Shown here one piece after another: positions 36,036 through 46,788 of a DNA stretch of 64,000 nt. The stretch is from Acidimicrobiales bacterium (lineage in GTDB: Bacteria > Actinomycetota > Acidimicrobiia > Acidimicrobiales > Palsa-688). Positions within the stretch are counted from its first letter, which is position 1, and each line of letters opens with the position of its first letter. The notes under the pieces are model-generated. The model was not told the origin of the DNA. It searched no databases and saw only the letters and a program-made list of their open reading frames with translations. Made by a program: the position numbers and the translations under genes. The DNA lies in NCBI GenBank assembly GCA_036378675.1, contig DASUWA010000019.1:30526-94525 (forward strand), written 5' to 3'.

Positions 36036-38324
36036 TTAATCCGCCGCAGTCGCCGTTCGGATTGCCTCCTGCGGATCCCGGCGCGTTCCGGACCTCCCAC
36101 TGCGAACGCGCACCTCATGAAGCCGCCCTCGAAATGGGAACGGGGGTCGATAGTCGTCGCTCACCGGTAGCCCCCGGTCGCGCCCTACGAGCATTCCTCC
36201 ACCGGCTGTCGAAACAGCAGGGAAGACCGCCGGACCCGGGTGATGTCCGCTCGCAACCGGCTCTCCGTCGACGAGAAGGGACAGGTTGTGTTCGCCCGGC
36301 GTCGCGGCTCGGAACTCGACCGAAATGGTGCGCAAGCCGACGGGAACCACGGCATCGCTTGCGAGGCGCGTCGTGTGACCGAACGAGACCATGGTCGTTA
36401 GCGGCTTACCTTCCAGAAGGTAGAGGGCCCATCCCTCGTTGAGGTCGCCGAAAGCACAAAGGACTCCGTCGACAATCTCCCCGGGATCAAGCTCGACGGT
36501 GGCAACTACCGAGAAGCCGCCGACCAGCGAAGGCATCACGCCTTCATAAACAGGACCGGTTCCAGGCCGGTAGACCGCCTCCTGGGGTTGAAGGAACTCC
36601 GATGGGTGGACTGCACTCAGCGATTGAGGGCCTTCGTAAAGCGGGAGCACTTGGTTCCTGCCGGCCTCTGCCCACCAAATATCCTTCAGCTCCTCGACTT
36701 TCGCGGGATGCTCAGCCGACAAGTCGATCGCTTCGGCGAAATCCTCGTCAAGGTTGAACAGCGCCCAGTGGTCGTCGTCGAAGTCATGGCTGCCCTCGAT
36801 GTGCGCGCGCTCGTTGAACATGGGCGAGACATAATCGGTCGTCGCCTTCCAACCGCGGTGGTAGATGCCGCGTGAACCGTGCATCTCGAAGTACTGCGTC
36901 GTCCTGGGATCCGGCGCCGCAGGGTCCGAGAAGGTTTCACCAATGCTCGCGCCGTCGATTCGCTGCTGAACAACTCCGTCGACGTGCTCGGGAGCTTCGA
37001 GCCCGGCGGCTTCGAGAACGGTCGGATACAGGTCGATGGCGTGACAGAACTGCGGGCGAACTCCACCTGGCTCGGTAACGCGGTCCGGCCAGCGGACGAT
37101 CAGGGGTGTACGAACTCCGCCGAGCCACGCATAACGCTTCCACAGCTGCAGAGGCGTGTTGCCAGCCCAAGCCCATCCGAACGGATAGTGGTTGAAAGCC
37201 CGATGCCCCCCGATCTCCTCGATGCGTCCAAGGGCTTCCGCCACAGTCTCGGGCTGCCCCAGCCACGCGGCGGGCTCGTTCAAGGTGCCGGTCTGGCTGC
37301 CCTCCGCGCTGGCTCCGTTGTCGGAAAGGACCATGACGAGGGTTTGGTCGAGCGTTTCGATGTCGCGTAGGGACGCCAAGAGCCTGCCTATCTGCGCGTC
37401 CGCGTGAGTCACGAAGCCGGCGAACACCTCCATGTAGCGGGAGAACAACCGCCGTTCCTCGGCTGCAAGTTGACCCCAGTCGGGGATCCACGGCGGGCGG
37501 GCGGTCAGTCTCGTGTCCGATGGAACGACGCCCTCTCTCTTCTGGCGCTCGAAGATGTCAAATCGGACGGCCTCCCAACCCCCGTCGAACAAGCCTCGGT
37601 ACGAATCGCTCCACTGTGGCGGAACTTGGTGCGGTGCATGCGCGGCACCGAAAGCCAGATAACAGAAGAACGGTTTCGCCGGAGTCGCCTGCCTCTGATC
37701 GAGGATCATCCGGATCGCCTCGTCGACCAGGTCCTCGCTCAGGTGGTAGCCGTCGTCTGGGGCACGGGGAGGATCGACGAGGGTGTTGTCACGGCACAAC
37801 TCTGGCGCCCACTGGTTGGTCTCTGCCCCCAGAAAGCCGTAGTAACGCTCGAACCCCATGCCCAGCGGCCAGCGGGTCATGGGTCCGGATGCGGAGTACT
37901 CGCCTCGCGGGCAAAGGTGCCATTTCCCGACTGCGATGGTGCTGTATCCGTTGTCTCGGAGGACCCTGGCGAGCGTCGCCGCTGAGGCGGGGATCCTTCC
38001 GGTGTAGCCGGGATAACCCAGCGGGGTTTCCATCGTCATACCGACTCCGACGGCATGATGGTTTCTGCCTGTAAGAAGCGCTGCCCGTGTCGACGAGCAG
38101 ATCGAAGTCACGTGGAAGCGGTTGTAGCGCAAGCCCTCGGAGGCGAGACGGTCCACGTGCGGCGTGAGTATCGGCGACCCGAAACAACCGAGCTGCGCGA
38201 ATCCGATGTCATCTAGCACGATCATCAGAACGTTGGGGGCGCCCGAGGGAGGCCTCGGGTACGGCACGAAACTGGGCTGTGTCTCGCTCATGCGCCGGCC
38301 GGTTGGAACGGGACGCGTCCTCAT
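36036..38324 (-). CDS. arylsulfatase (type I sulfatase family)
   Basis: This 762-residue alkaline-phosphatase-fold enzyme would hydrolyse sulfate esters. MIVLDDIGFAQLGCFGSPIL carries metal Asp residues. SICSSTRAALLTGRNHHAVG holds Cys76, the residue converted to formylglycine; the consensus C-x-P-x-R reads C-S-S-T-R here. GKWHL, AFGAAHAPHQVP and VLSDNGAS complete the active site, and NTPLQLWKRYAWLGGVRTPL is typical. The last 190 residues form a beta-sandwich-like domain found in this long subgroup. No signal peptide is seen. AAGGAG lies six bases before the chosen ATG. It follows otsA by 28 bp on the same strand. No formylglycine-generating enzyme gene is in the window. Confidence 0.9.
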   Translation of the reverse strand: MRTRPVPTGRRMSETQPSFVPYPRPPSGAPNVLMIVLDDIGFAQLGCFGSPILTPHVDRLASEGLRYNRFHVTSICSSTRAALLTGRNHHAVGVGMTMETPLGYPGYTGRIPASAATLARVLRDNGYSTIAVGKWHLCPRGEYSASGPMTRWPLGMGFERYYGFLGAETNQWAPELCRDNTLVDPPRAPDDGYHLSEDLVDEAIRMILDQRQATPAKPFFCYLAFGAAHAPHQVPPQWSDSYRGLFDGGWEAVRFDIFERQKREGVVPSDTRLTARPPWIPDWGQLAAEERRLFSRYMEVFAGFVTHADAQIGRLLASLRDIETLDQTLVMVLSDNGASAEGSQTGTLNEPAAWLGQPETVAEALGRIEEIGGHRAFNHYPFGWAWAGNTPLQLWKRYAWLGGVRTPLIVRWPDRVTEPGGVRPQFCHAIDLYPTVLEAAGLEAPEHVDGVVQQRIDGASIGETFSDPAAPDPRTTQYFEMHGSRGIYHRGWKATTDYVSPMFNERAHIEGSHDFDDDHWALFNLDEDFAEAIDLSAEHPAKVEELKDIWWAEAGRNQVLPLYEGPQSLSAVHPSEFLQPQEAVYRPGTGPVYEGVMPSLVGGFSVVATVELDPGEIVDGVLCAFGDLNEGWALYLLEGKPLTTMVSFGHTTRLASDAVVPVGLRTISVEFRAATPGEHNLSLLVDGEPVASGHHPGPAVFPAVSTAGGGMLVGRDRGLPVSDDYRPPFPFRGRLHEVRVRSGRSGTRRDPQEAIRTATAAD

Positions 38325-38352
38325 GCTGGCTCCTTCTCCGCTGGCGAAGCGG

Positions 38353-39771
38353 CTACTGGCGGCCCTCCGCAACCATTTCGAGAGCCCCGAGGAACGTAGC
38401 CGCCCAGTGGTGGACGTCGTCCTCGAAAACACGCCGGCGCATCGCCCGGATGCGACGCGATGCCTCGGATGGGCTTTGGTTCGCGGCCCGCAGGATCGCC
38501 TCCTTCGTGCCGTCGATGTCCCAAGGGTTGACGAGGTAAGCCTGCCGGAGCTCGTCTGCCGCTCCTGTGAACTCGGACAGGACGAGCGCTCCCGACTCGT
38601 CGTACCGGCAGGACACGTACTCCTTGGCGACGAGATTCATTCCGTCGCGCAGCGGAGTCACCAGCATCAAATCTGCAGCAAGGTAGAGCGCTGCCATCTC
38701 CTCCCTGGGGAACGATTGGTGGAGGTAGTGGACCGCGGGACGCCCTACCTGGCCGTGGTCGCCGTTGATCCGGCCCACGAAGGACTCCACCTCCTCGCGC
38801 AGGCGCTGATACTCCTCTACGCGCTCTCGGCTGGGGCTGGCGACCTGGATGAGCGCCGCGGTCGGGGGCCGGAGGTATCCCTCGTCAAGTAGCTCACCGA
38901 AGGCCCTCAGGCGGTGTGAGATCCCTTTGGTGTAGTCGAGCCGGTCGATTCCTAGCAGCACCACGTCCGGATTGCCGAGATCCTCACGTATCCGCTTGGC
39001 CCTCGCCGCGCTTTCGGGACAACGGGCGAGCTTGTCGAGACCTGCGCTGTCGATCGAAATCGGAAACGCGCCCGCACGGAGCTGCCTCCCTCCCACCTCG
39101 ATTATCGAACCCCTTGTTGATACGTCCGAGTGGACCCGCGCGGACCGGAGGAAGTTGGCCGCGTCGTCGCGTCGCTGGAAGCCGAGCAGGTCGGCGCCGA
39201 GCAACCCTTCGATCACTTGAGTTCGCCACGGCAGCCGGGCGTAGATCTCGTATCCCGGGAAGGGGATGTGGTTGAACCAGCCAATCCGTACATCCGGCCG
39301 GACACGACGAAGCATCGCCGGAACCAACTGGAGCTGGTAGTCGTGAACCCAGACTGTCGCATTCTGCTTGGCGACTGACGACGTCACCTCGGCAAAGCGG
39401 CGGTTGACCCGAACGTAGGCGTCCCACCACCTGCGCTCGAACAGCGGCCTGCCGGTCACATCGTGGTAGAGGGGCCACAACGTCGAGTTGGAAAATCCTT
39501 CGTAGTAATCGACGACGTCGTTGCTGCTGAGCGTGACCGGAACCAGATCGAATCCTTCGGCACTGAACCGGTCGAGCTCCTCGTCAGCGGATCCGGACCA
39601 TCCGACCCACGTTCCGCCGCTTCTTTGCAGTATGGGCGCGAGCGCGCTCACCAGACCGCCGGGTGATGCCCTCCATTCCGCGGGCTTACCCGGACTCGGG
39701 GTGTCGATCCTCTCGACCGGCAGGCGGTTGGCCACCACCACAAGGGACCCGTCCGACCGGACCGGCAGCAT
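38353..39771 (-). CDS. otsA: alpha,alpha-trehalose-phosphate synthase (UDP/GDP-glucose-forming), GT20
   Basis: OtsA makes trehalose 6-phosphate, a compatible solute precursor. GT20 motifs: [12 protein letters not shown] at the N-terminus, [64 protein letters not shown], and [18 protein letters not shown] near the C-terminus. I use the ATG at 39769-39771 (472 residues). A GTG three codons earlier is possible. The open frame farther upstream overlaps the fah gene and is not used. No otsB phosphatase is adjacent. It sits between fah and the arylsulfatase gene on one strand. Confidence 0.93.
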   Translation of the reverse strand: MLPVRSDGSLVVVANRLPVERIDTPSPGKPAEWRASPGGLVSALAPILQRSGGTWVGWSGSADEELDRFSAEGFDLVPVTLSSNDVVDYYEGFSNSTLWPLYHDVTGRPLFERRWWDAYVRVNRRFAEVTSSVAKQNATVWVHDYQLQLVPAMLRRVRPDVRIGWFNHIPFPGYEIYARLPWRTQVIEGLLGADLLGFQRRDDAANFLRSARVHSDVSTRGSIIEVGGRQLRAGAFPISIDSAGLDKLARCPESAARAKRIREDLGNPDVVLLGIDRLDYTKGISHRLRAFGELLDEGYLRPPTAALIQVASPSRERVEEYQRLREEVESFVGRINGDHGQVGRPAVHYLHQSFPREEMAALYLAADLMLVTPLRDGMNLVAKEYVSCRYDESGALVLSEFTGAADELRQAYLVNPWDIDGTKEAILRAANQSPSEASRRIRAMRRRVFEDDVHHWAATFLGALEMVAEGRQ

Positions 39772-39811
39772 GGGTCCCACCCTACCCAGTGGCCAATGCG
39801 GTTCTGTCCGG

Positions 39812-41044
39812 TCAGTCGTGACGGGGGCTCTCGACCCGACCGCGAACCTCGCCGAGGCCCAGGGTGCCGCCATCGGATGCGGGGGCGGTCGCCGATATAA
39901 CGACTTCGTCGCCGTCAACGAGGTAGCTGCGGACGGAACCATCGGGAAGCTGGAAGGGCTGGGCGCCGCCCCAGCTCATTTCGAGGAACGAGCCGTATTG
40001 ATCACGGGTGGGCCCGCTGACGGTTCCAGAGCCGAAGATGTCACCCGATCGAACCGCCGCGCCGTTGCTCGTCATGTGAGCGAGTTGCTGTGCGGCGGTC
40101 CAGTACATGGAGGAAAAAGGAGGCCGGGAAAGCGGGAACCCGTTCACCGCCACTTGCAACGTGATGTCGAACCCCCATGGGTGATCCCGGTCATCCAAGT
40201 ACGGAAGCGGGGTAGGAACGCGTGCCGGTGGCTCGGTCCTGGCCGCTTCGAGAGCTGCTATCGGGACCACCCAACCCGAGATCGACGTCAGGAAGGACTT
40301 CCCGAGGAACGGACCGAGCGGGACGTACTCCCAGGCCTGTATGTCACGGGCAGACCAGTCGTTGAGGATCACGACCCCGAAGACGTGGTCGGCGAAGGAT
40401 GAAATGGGGACCGGATGGCCCAACCGACTCGGGACTCCCACGATGAAGCCGAGCTCGGCCTCGATGTCCAGGGCGGCGGAAGGCCGGAACAACGGGCCTT
40501 CTCCGTTCGCTTGTCGCACCTGCCCCCACGGGCGGATCACTGGGCTACCCGACACGACGATCGTCCCCGCCCTCCCGTGGTAACCCACCGGAAGGTGTTT
40601 CCACTGCGGCGACAAAGGCTCGCTTCCAGGACGAAGGATCCGACCGGCGTTGATGGCGTGGTGCTCCGACGAGTAGAAGTCGACGTAGTCTCCGGCGTCG
40701 ATCGGTAGGTGAAGGGTCACGCCCTCCAGGGGATACAGGTGGGGCTCGACCACGGCACGCAGACGCTCGTCGGTGAACCAACCCGTGATCCCATCGCGAA
40801 CCGCCTTCCAGACCTGGGGTCCCGCTGACATCAACGGGTTGATGACGGCACCCCCGACGACGTCGGCAAACGGTGCGTTGGTTGCGCGCGCCACCGCCGC
40901 GAGGTCGAGCACTTGATCGCCTATCGCCACTCCGACAGCTCGATCCTTAGCTCTCGCCCCGACACTGAACGACCCGTACGGCAAGTTCGCTAGGGGAAAG
41001 GGGGAGCCGTCCCGCACGGGCAGCCAGCTCCGGCGTGGGTGCAT
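39812..41044 (-). CDS. fumarylacetoacetase
   Basis: The last enzyme of tyrosine/homogentisate breakdown, it splits fumarylacetoacetate into fumarate and acetoacetate. The family N-terminal domain (SH3-like) is followed by DAGDYVDFYSSEHHA (metal Asp and catalytic His), GYHGRAGTIVVSG, ALDIEAELGFIVG (metal Glu residues), GVVILNDWSARDIQAWEYVP, LGPFLGKSFLTSISGWVVPI, and the C-terminal SGDIFGSGTVSG and GDEV. The length of 410 residues is normal. No homogentisate dioxygenase or maleylacetoacetate isomerase gene is nearby. The acyltransferase gene lies six bases upstream in the same direction. Confidence 0.94.
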   Translation of the reverse strand: MHPRRSWLPVRDGSPFPLANLPYGSFSVGARAKDRAVGVAIGDQVLDLAAVARATNAPFADVVGGAVINPLMSAGPQVWKAVRDGITGWFTDERLRAVVEPHLYPLEGVTLHLPIDAGDYVDFYSSEHHAINAGRILRPGSEPLSPQWKHLPVGYHGRAGTIVVSGSPVIRPWGQVRQANGEGPLFRPSAALDIEAELGFIVGVPSRLGHPVPISSFADHVFGVVILNDWSARDIQAWEYVPLGPFLGKSFLTSISGWVVPIAALEAARTEPPARVPTPLPYLDDRDHPWGFDITLQVAVNGFPLSRPPFSSMYWTAAQQLAHMTSNGAAVRSGDIFGSGTVSGPTRDQYGSFLEMSWGGAQPFQLPDGSVRSYLVDGDEVVISATAPASDGGTLGLGEVRGRVESPRHD

Positions 41045-41050
41045 CCGCGG

Positions 41051-43204
41051 TCAGCCGGGAAGAGCGGCCTTGAGCTGCGCCGCGATGGCCGGACCGAGGA
41101 ATGCCGAGTAGGTAGCGGTGATGTGGTTGTCATCACGCCAGATCTCGAGATTGCCGACGATCGTCCCGCAGATCGAGTTCGCGCAGAACCACGGAAGAGT
41201 GTTGACGTACGACCCGCCGGCTGATCGGACCACTGCCTGTTCGGCTGACAGTCCGGTCAGATCAACCACCGAGTCCTCCGGCTCGGAACACTGGTTTGCG
41301 TAAGCGAGGTGGGCCGACAGGCACTGCGGCACGAGGAACGCCGGCTTGGGGATCGGGCCGATGACGACCACCTTCGAGCCGAGGTGGGTTATGTCCGAGA
41401 CCATCTGCTCCAAGCCCTTCAGCCATGGCTGCTGGTAAGGCGTGAAACCGTATGTGGACGCGTAATGGCGAGCCACCCCGAGAACGACGATGGCGGGGTG
41501 GACCTGGGCTATCCGCTGAAACACCGTTTGACGCCATGATTCGCACTCGGTGAAGTTCCGACCGAGCACGGGGCTAAGAAGAGGTAGTTGGATCGGCGGG
41601 CACGTCGCCTTGGTCCAATTGTAGAGCTCCCAACCATTTTGGTTGGCCGCGCCGTCGAGAGCCGGGAACCACATGGCGGCGTGAGAGTCCCCGAACAGAA
41701 CGACGCTGGTGGCCGACGTTGTGCTCCCGAACGCGCAGCTTCTTACTGCGGCGTCGAGATAGCTGTCCATGCAACCGTCGTAGAACACGGGCGGGTCATC
41801 GTGGTGCGCGTGCGCGAGGGTTGGCTGCAGGTTCGACGGAACGTCGGGGCGCCGCAGCGAATCGGTCAGTTGCGCGTTTATCTGCGAGTTGACAGTGTTG
41901 ACCAGACTCTGGCGCGGATCCACCGTCACCGACGGCGAAGAGAAACGACTCTGCTGAATCACCGCTAACGGTGCTGTTCCGTGACCCGACGGCGTCGGGA
42001 CGGTGGTCGCAGCGATCAGGCATGCGACCGCACCCCCGGCGCTCAGAGCCCCACCGGTGAGCAGGCTCCTCCTCGACACGGCCGCCAGCCACGCGGACGC
42101 CCTTGCCGGGCTTTCCACCAGCAGGAAGGAGAAGACCGCGACCACGCCACTCAGCAGGGCGATGAGGAGGTTCTCGGCGAGGTTGAGCGGATGGCCCACC
42201 AGATCCGGGGCGAGAACCAGGAACGGCCAGTGCCACAGGTACCAGGAATACGACACCCGGCCGACGAACCGCATCGGGGGCCTGCCGAGGACCCGCGCCG
42301 GGCCGGCTCGAGGGATCGTCCCTGCCGCGATAACGGCAGCGGTTCCCAGCACCGGAGCCAGGGCCGCCGTACCGGGAAACGGCGTGGAACCGCCGATGAA
42401 CAAGAAAGAGCCGATCACGGTTGCGAGCCCGACCCAGCCGACTGCGTTCGCGATAGCCCTGGGAATCGCCCCGACCGCCGGCGCGGCGAGAGCCAGCAAC
42501 CCGCCGACCCCCAATTCCCAGGCTCGGGTTGGCAGGGAGAAGAACGCCCAGGGTTGATTCGCGTGGGTCAACCAAACCGACAACGCGCAGGAACCGACGG
42601 TGAGGCAGCCGAGGGCTGCTACGGCGGTGACCGAGTCGGGCCGGCGTCGCTCTCCGGCGCGCGTGCGCTGCCAGACCAACGAACCGACGATCAGGAGCAA
42701 GGGCCACAGCAGGTAGAACTGCTCCTCGACGCCCAGGGACCAGTAGTGCTGAAAGGGGGAGGGAGGTCCGCCGGCGTTCAGATAGTTGGTCTGCTGGAAC
42801 GCGAACCGGTAGTTACCGACGTACAACGCGCTGGCGATGCCGTCCTTTGATGCCGCCGGAACCGATAGCGGCGGAAGCAGGAGACGCGATGCGACTGCCG
42901 TCGCGATGATCGCAAGGATGGACGCCGGAAGCAGGCGCCTTGCTCTCCGTGCATAGAAGCGCCGGAGGGAGATCCTTCCGTCTCTACGAAGCTCGGCCCA
43001 CAAGAGCCCCGTGATCAGGTATCCCGACACGACGTAGAAGACGTCGACTCCGGAGAAGCCCCCTCTGAGCAAACCGACGTGGGCGTGGTAGAGGACGACG
43101 CCCAGCACTGCGACGGCCCGGAGACCTTCTACGTCGGGGCGGAACCGCTCGCGGGGCCTCCTCGGTGTGGTCGTCTCCCGGTTGCAATGCAGATACGCCT
43201 CCAA
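41051..43204 (-). CDS. membrane acyltransferase with C-terminal SGNH domain (OafA/YrhL family)
   Basis: This 717-residue protein likely O-acylates cell-wall or surface polysaccharide. The N-terminal acyltransferase 3 domain (about 20-370, ten membrane segments) begins FRPDVEGLRAVAVLGVVLYH with the catalytic-type His, then GGFSGVDVFYVVSGYLIT and HYWSLGVEEQFYLLWPLLLI. After a basic linker, residues about 460-717 form an SGNH hydrolase-like domain with SVVLFGDSHAAMWFPAL (Ser) and EIWRDDNHITATYSAFLG (Asp-x-x-His). The start used is the TTG at 43204; no ATG or GTG lies in the first residues, so the N-terminus is uncertain. Confidence 0.9.
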   Translation of the reverse strand: MEAYLHCNRETTTPRRPRERFRPDVEGLRAVAVLGVVLYHAHVGLLRGGFSGVDVFYVVSGYLITGLLWAELRRDGRISLRRFYARRARRLLPASILAIIATAVASRLLLPPLSVPAASKDGIASALYVGNYRFAFQQTNYLNAGGPPSPFQHYWSLGVEEQFYLLWPLLLIVGSLVWQRTRAGERRRPDSVTAVAALGCLTVGSCALSVWLTHANQPWAFFSLPTRAWELGVGGLLALAAPAVGAIPRAIANAVGWVGLATVIGSFLFIGGSTPFPGTAALAPVLGTAAVIAAGTIPRAGPARVLGRPPMRFVGRVSYSWYLWHWPFLVLAPDLVGHPLNLAENLLIALLSGVVAVFSFLLVESPARASAWLAAVSRRSLLTGGALSAGGAVACLIAATTVPTPSGHGTAPLAVIQQSRFSSPSVTVDPRQSLVNTVNSQINAQLTDSLRRPDVPSNLQPTLAHAHHDDPPVFYDGCMDSYLDAAVRSCAFGSTTSATSVVLFGDSHAAMWFPALDGAANQNGWELYNWTKATCPPIQLPLLSPVLGRNFTECESWRQTVFQRIAQVHPAIVVLGVARHYASTYGFTPYQQPWLKGLEQMVSDITHLGSKVVVIGPIPKPAFLVPQCLSAHLAYANQCSEPEDSVVDLTGLSAEQAVVRSAGGSYVNTLPWFCANSICGTIVGNLEIWRDDNHITATYSAFLGPAIAAQLKAALPG

Positions 43205-43282
43205 GCTCGCCGGCAGCGATGGGGCGGGAGAAGCCTCAAACGCTGATCTCCGACGTTACCCGAGGGCCCGTCGGGGACGGCT

Positions 43283-44353
43283 TCATTCGGTGAGGCGACT
43301 CCTCAGCCGATCCAACGCTGGCGCCTTCATCCCGGCCGTGGTCAGCAGGTATACATCGACTCCGCCGTAGGCGACGTCGAGCTCTTCGAGCGCCTTCTCC
43401 ATCGCCCACCTCGGCGTCGTCAACACTCCGGCCGCAGCTTCTGGGGACATGCCGTACTCGATCAGCCTTTGGAAAGTGGGCTCTTGCTCGGTTCGCCGGC
43501 GGTAGCGACCGGTCAGCTCGTAGTCGTCGAGGATGGTCTCGCGCTCGACTCCGAGGGCTTCGAGCAGGAGAGCCGCGACCAGACCGGTCCGGTCTTTGCC
43601 GGCGTGGCAGTGAAATACGGCCGGCAAGCGCTGCTCCTCCGTGAGACCCGTGAACAGCTCCCCTATCTGCTCCGCGGCGTGCTTGATCAAGCCGGCGTAG
43701 AGCTCGAACAGAAAAATCTCGCCTGCCGCACTCGTCGCGGCGGGCGGCGGTGGCGGGGGGATTTCCTCGGGCGAGCGACCAACGATCGTCAGCGCCCGTG
43801 ACGGCACCGGGTTCGGGCGCTCGTCGCGCTCGACGTCGCTGCGCAGGTCGTACACGGCTCTCATGCCGAGCTCCTGGTACAGCGCCAGGTCGTCACGGGA
43901 CATGCCGTGGAGAGCGTCGGCTCGGAAGACCTGTCCCCAGCGGACCGACCTCCCTGTTCCGGTGCTGTAACCCCCCAAGTCACGGAAGTTGGAGATTCCT
44001 TCGAAGGCGATCCGCCGGTCCGCGGAGACCACGGCAGCCCCACCATCGTGAGGGGACACCGACACAAATGTTCGACGGCTTGCGGAGCGCTCGAGACGCA
44101 GCTCGGTTTGGCTCGCAGGGACAGTGAAGTGGTGTTGGTGGTCGATCCAATTGGGCGTCGGGCCGGTGGCGACATCGACCGCCGCAGGCCCGCCTTGCAG
44201 CTCCCACCGGACGAGGAGATCGCCGCCGACCTCAGTTTCGACGTCGACTCGAACCACCGTCGTCCGCACAGAGGGGACACTAGGGCCGAGCTTTGAGGTG
44301 GATCCAAAGGCGAGGTAGCCACCAGATGAACAGTCCGCGACTGCGCGGGACAT
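43283..44353 (-). CDS. tyrosine/phosphoinositide phosphatase (MptpB-like) with N-terminal beta domain
   Basis: The C-terminal part (about 115-356) is a low-specificity tyrosine or phospholipid phosphatase of the PtpB group. It has [32 protein letters not shown] and the P-loop [20 protein letters not shown] with nucleophile Cys249. The Lys and Asp after the Gly favour the PtpB/phosphoinositide type. Residues about 25-105 look like a beta-sandwich (FN3-like) domain, an unusual addition. A Pro-run (PPPPPP) lies near 199-204. The start is uncertain; a GTG at residue 29 is an alternative. It diverges from the phosphoketolase gene by about 50 bp. Confidence 0.88.
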   Translation of the reverse strand: MSRAVADCSSGGYLAFGSTSKLGPSVPSVRTTVVRVDVETEVGGDLLVRWELQGGPAAVDVATGPTPNWIDHQHHFTVPASQTELRLERSASRRTFVSVSPHDGGAAVVSADRRIAFEGISNFRDLGGYSTGTGRSVRWGQVFRADALHGMSRDDLALYQELGMRAVYDLRSDVERDERPNPVPSRALTIVGRSPEEIPPPPPPAATSAAGEIFLFELYAGLIKHAAEQIGELFTGLTEEQRLPAVFHCHAGKDRTGLVAALLLEALGVERETILDDYELTGRYRRRTEQEPTFQRLIEYGMSPEAAAGVLTTPRWAMEKALEELDVAYGGVDVYLLTTAGMKAPALDRLRSRLTE

Positions 44354-44402
44354 TACCCGTGCGGCGGATCATGTTCGCAAGCGGTTGCAACGGCGGCAAG
44401 CT

Positions 44403-46775
44403 GTGACCGTGACGATCGACATAACCGGGCGACAGTTGGCGCAACAGGAAGTTGACCTTCTCGATGCCTATTGGAGAGCCGCCAACTACCTGTCCGTAGG
44501 TCAGATCTACCTACTCGACAATCCCCTTTTGCGGGTTCCGCTCGAGTCACGGCATGTCAAGCCGAGACTTCTCGGCCATTGGGGCACTACACCCGGTATC
44601 AATTTCATCTATACACACCTGAACCGGGTGATTCGGAACTGGGACCTCAACATGATTTACGTGATGGGCCCCGGACACGGTGGTCCAGCGGCGGTCGCGA
44701 ACGCGTACCTCGAGGGCACCTACAGCGAGGTGTACCCGCACATCAGTCGCGACGAGCCCGGCTTGAGGGCTCTGTTCCGCCAGTTCTCGTTTCCTGGCGG
44801 GATCCCGTCACACGTGGCTCCTGAGACGCCCGGATCGATTCACGAAGGGGGCGAGCTGGGTTACGCGCTGTCTCACGCTTACGGGGCGGTATTCGACAAC
44901 CCTGACTTGGTTGTTGCTTGCATCGTCGGCGATGGCGAAGCCGAGACCGGGCCGCTCGCCACAAGTTGGCACAGCAACAAGTTCTTGAATCCAGTCTTCG
45001 ACGGGGCCGTGCTTCCCATCCTCCACTTGAACGGCTACAAGATCGCCAACCCGACCGTGCTTGCTCGGATTGGCGACGAAGAGTTGACCGAGCTCATAGA
45101 GGGTTACGGCTTCGACGTGTCCTGGGTGTCCGGCGACGATCCCGACGTCATGCATCGAGATATGGCCACGACTCTCGATCACGTCATCGCCGAAATCGCC
45201 GACATCCAGCGCTCTGCCAGGCAAGGCGGCCGAGCCGGTAGGCCGCGCTGGCCCATGATCATCATGCGCACGCCAAAAGGCTGGACCGGTCCAAAGGAAG
45301 TTGACGGGGTACCCGTCGAGGGAACTTGGAGATCGCACCAAGTGCCCCTGGCAGAAGTGCGTACCAATCCGGACCACCTGGCTCAGCTCGAGAGGTGGCT
45401 CCGCAGCTACCGACCGGAAGAGCTCTTCGATGACACCGGGAGGCCAGTCCCGAATCTTTCGAGCGCCGCACCAACCGGAGAAAGGCGGATGAGCGCGAAC
45501 CCCCACTCGAACGGTGGGATGCTTCTCCAAGACCTCGACCTGCCCGACTTTCGTCCTTACGGGGTCGAGGTTTCGAAACCGGCGACCACGTTCTCGGAAG
45601 CGACTCGCGTTCTCGGCACCTACCTGCGAGACGTCATACGAGACAACCCCCACTCCTTCCGGCTCTTCGGCCCCGACGAGACCAACTCCAATCGACTCCA
45701 GGCGGTCTTCGATGCGACTAACCGCCAGTGGGAGGGATCCATCCTTCCGACCGACGACCACCTCGCAAATGAAGGTCGAGTAATGGAGATCCTGTCCGAG
45801 CACCAGTGCCAGGGTTGGCTCGAGGGATACCTCCTCACCGGCAGGCACGGCTTGTTCAATTGCTACGAAGCGTTCATCCACATCATCGATTCGATGTTCA
45901 ATCAGCACGCCAAGTGGCTGAAGACCACCCGGCACATACCGTGGCGGCGACCCCTTGCGTCGCTCAACTACCTGCTTTCCTCGCACGTGTGGCGCCAGGA
46001 CCACAACGGGTTCTCGCATCAGGACCCGGGGTTCATCGATCACGTGGTCAACAAGAAGGCCGAGGTCATCCGGGTGTACCTGCCGCCGGATACCAATTGC
46101 CTATTGTCTGTCGCCGACCATTGCTTGAGAAGCCGGCAGTACGTGAATGTCATCGTCGCCGGCAAGCAGCCTGCGCTCAACTACCTATCGATGGACGCCG
46201 CGATCCTGCATTGCACCCGCGGCATCGGCATATGGGACTGGGCATCGAACGACGGGGGAGACCCCAACGTCGTGATTGCTTGCTGCGGAGACATCCCAAC
46301 TCTCGAAGCACTCGCCTGCACCGCGATCCTGCGCAAGGAGATCCCCGACCTCCGCATCCGCTTCGTCAACGTCGTGGACCTGATGCGCCTCGAGCCCGAA
46401 TCAGAGCACCCACACGGGATGACAGATACCGAGTTCGACGCCCTCTTCACGGCGGACCGCCCCGTCGTCTTCGCTTATCACGGTTATCCGTCGCTGATCC
46501 ACCGGCTCACGTACCGACGAACAAATCACGCCAACCTTCATGTTCGCGGCTACAAAGAGGAAGGGACCACGACCACACCATTCGACATGGTGATGCTCAA
46601 CGACCTCGACCGCTTCCACCTCGTGATAGACGTGATCGATCGCGTCCCTCGTTTGGGATCGAGCGCCGCCGGGTTGCGCCAGGAAATGGCCGATGCCCGG
46701 CTTCGGGCCCGCGCGTACACCCGCTCCGAGGGGGAGGACGCACCGGAGATCCGCGACTGGGTCTGGCCCTTCTGA
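44403..46775 (+). CDS. xfp: xylulose-5-phosphate/fructose-6-phosphate phosphoketolase
   Basis: This thiamine-diphosphate enzyme cleaves xylulose 5-P (and often fructose 6-P) with phosphate to acetyl phosphate plus glyceraldehyde 3-P or erythrose 4-P. Visible are [40 protein letters not shown], the segment [20 protein letters not shown], and the ThDP motif [20 protein letters not shown]. The C-terminal part has [20 protein letters not shown] and [13 protein letters not shown] start at GTG 44403 (790 residues); TTG 44385 is the first codon of the open frame. It is followed by ackA after 13 bp, as in many phosphoketolase operons. Confidence 0.95.
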   Translation: MTVTIDITGRQLAQQEVDLLDAYWRAANYLSVGQIYLLDNPLLRVPLESRHVKPRLLGHWGTTPGINFIYTHLNRVIRNWDLNMIYVMGPGHGGPAAVANAYLEGTYSEVYPHISRDEPGLRALFRQFSFPGGIPSHVAPETPGSIHEGGELGYALSHAYGAVFDNPDLVVACIVGDGEAETGPLATSWHSNKFLNPVFDGAVLPILHLNGYKIANPTVLARIGDEELTELIEGYGFDVSWVSGDDPDVMHRDMATTLDHVIAEIADIQRSARQGGRAGRPRWPMIIMRTPKGWTGPKEVDGVPVEGTWRSHQVPLAEVRTNPDHLAQLERWLRSYRPEELFDDTGRPVPNLSSAAPTGERRMSANPHSNGGMLLQDLDLPDFRPYGVEVSKPATTFSEATRVLGTYLRDVIRDNPHSFRLFGPDETNSNRLQAVFDATNRQWEGSILPTDDHLANEGRVMEILSEHQCQGWLEGYLLTGRHGLFNCYEAFIHIIDSMFNQHAKWLKTTRHIPWRRPLASLNYLLSSHVWRQDHNGFSHQDPGFIDHVVNKKAEVIRVYLPPDTNCLLSVADHCLRSRQYVNVIVAGKQPALNYLSMDAAILHCTRGIGIWDWASNDGGDPNVVIACCGDIPTLEALACTAILRKEIPDLRIRFVNVVDLMRLEPESEHPHGMTDTEFDALFTADRPVVFAYHGYPSLIHRLTYRRTNHANLHVRGYKEEGTTTTPFDMVMLNDLDRFHLVIDVIDRVPRLGSSAAGLRQEMADARLRARAYTRSEGEDAPEIRDWVWPF

Positions 46776-46788
46776 GGCTCGAGCCATA

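Noticed and set aside
44808..46043. 411-codon minus-strand frame opposite phosphoketolase
   Set aside because: Shadow of xfp; sequence has no domain signature.
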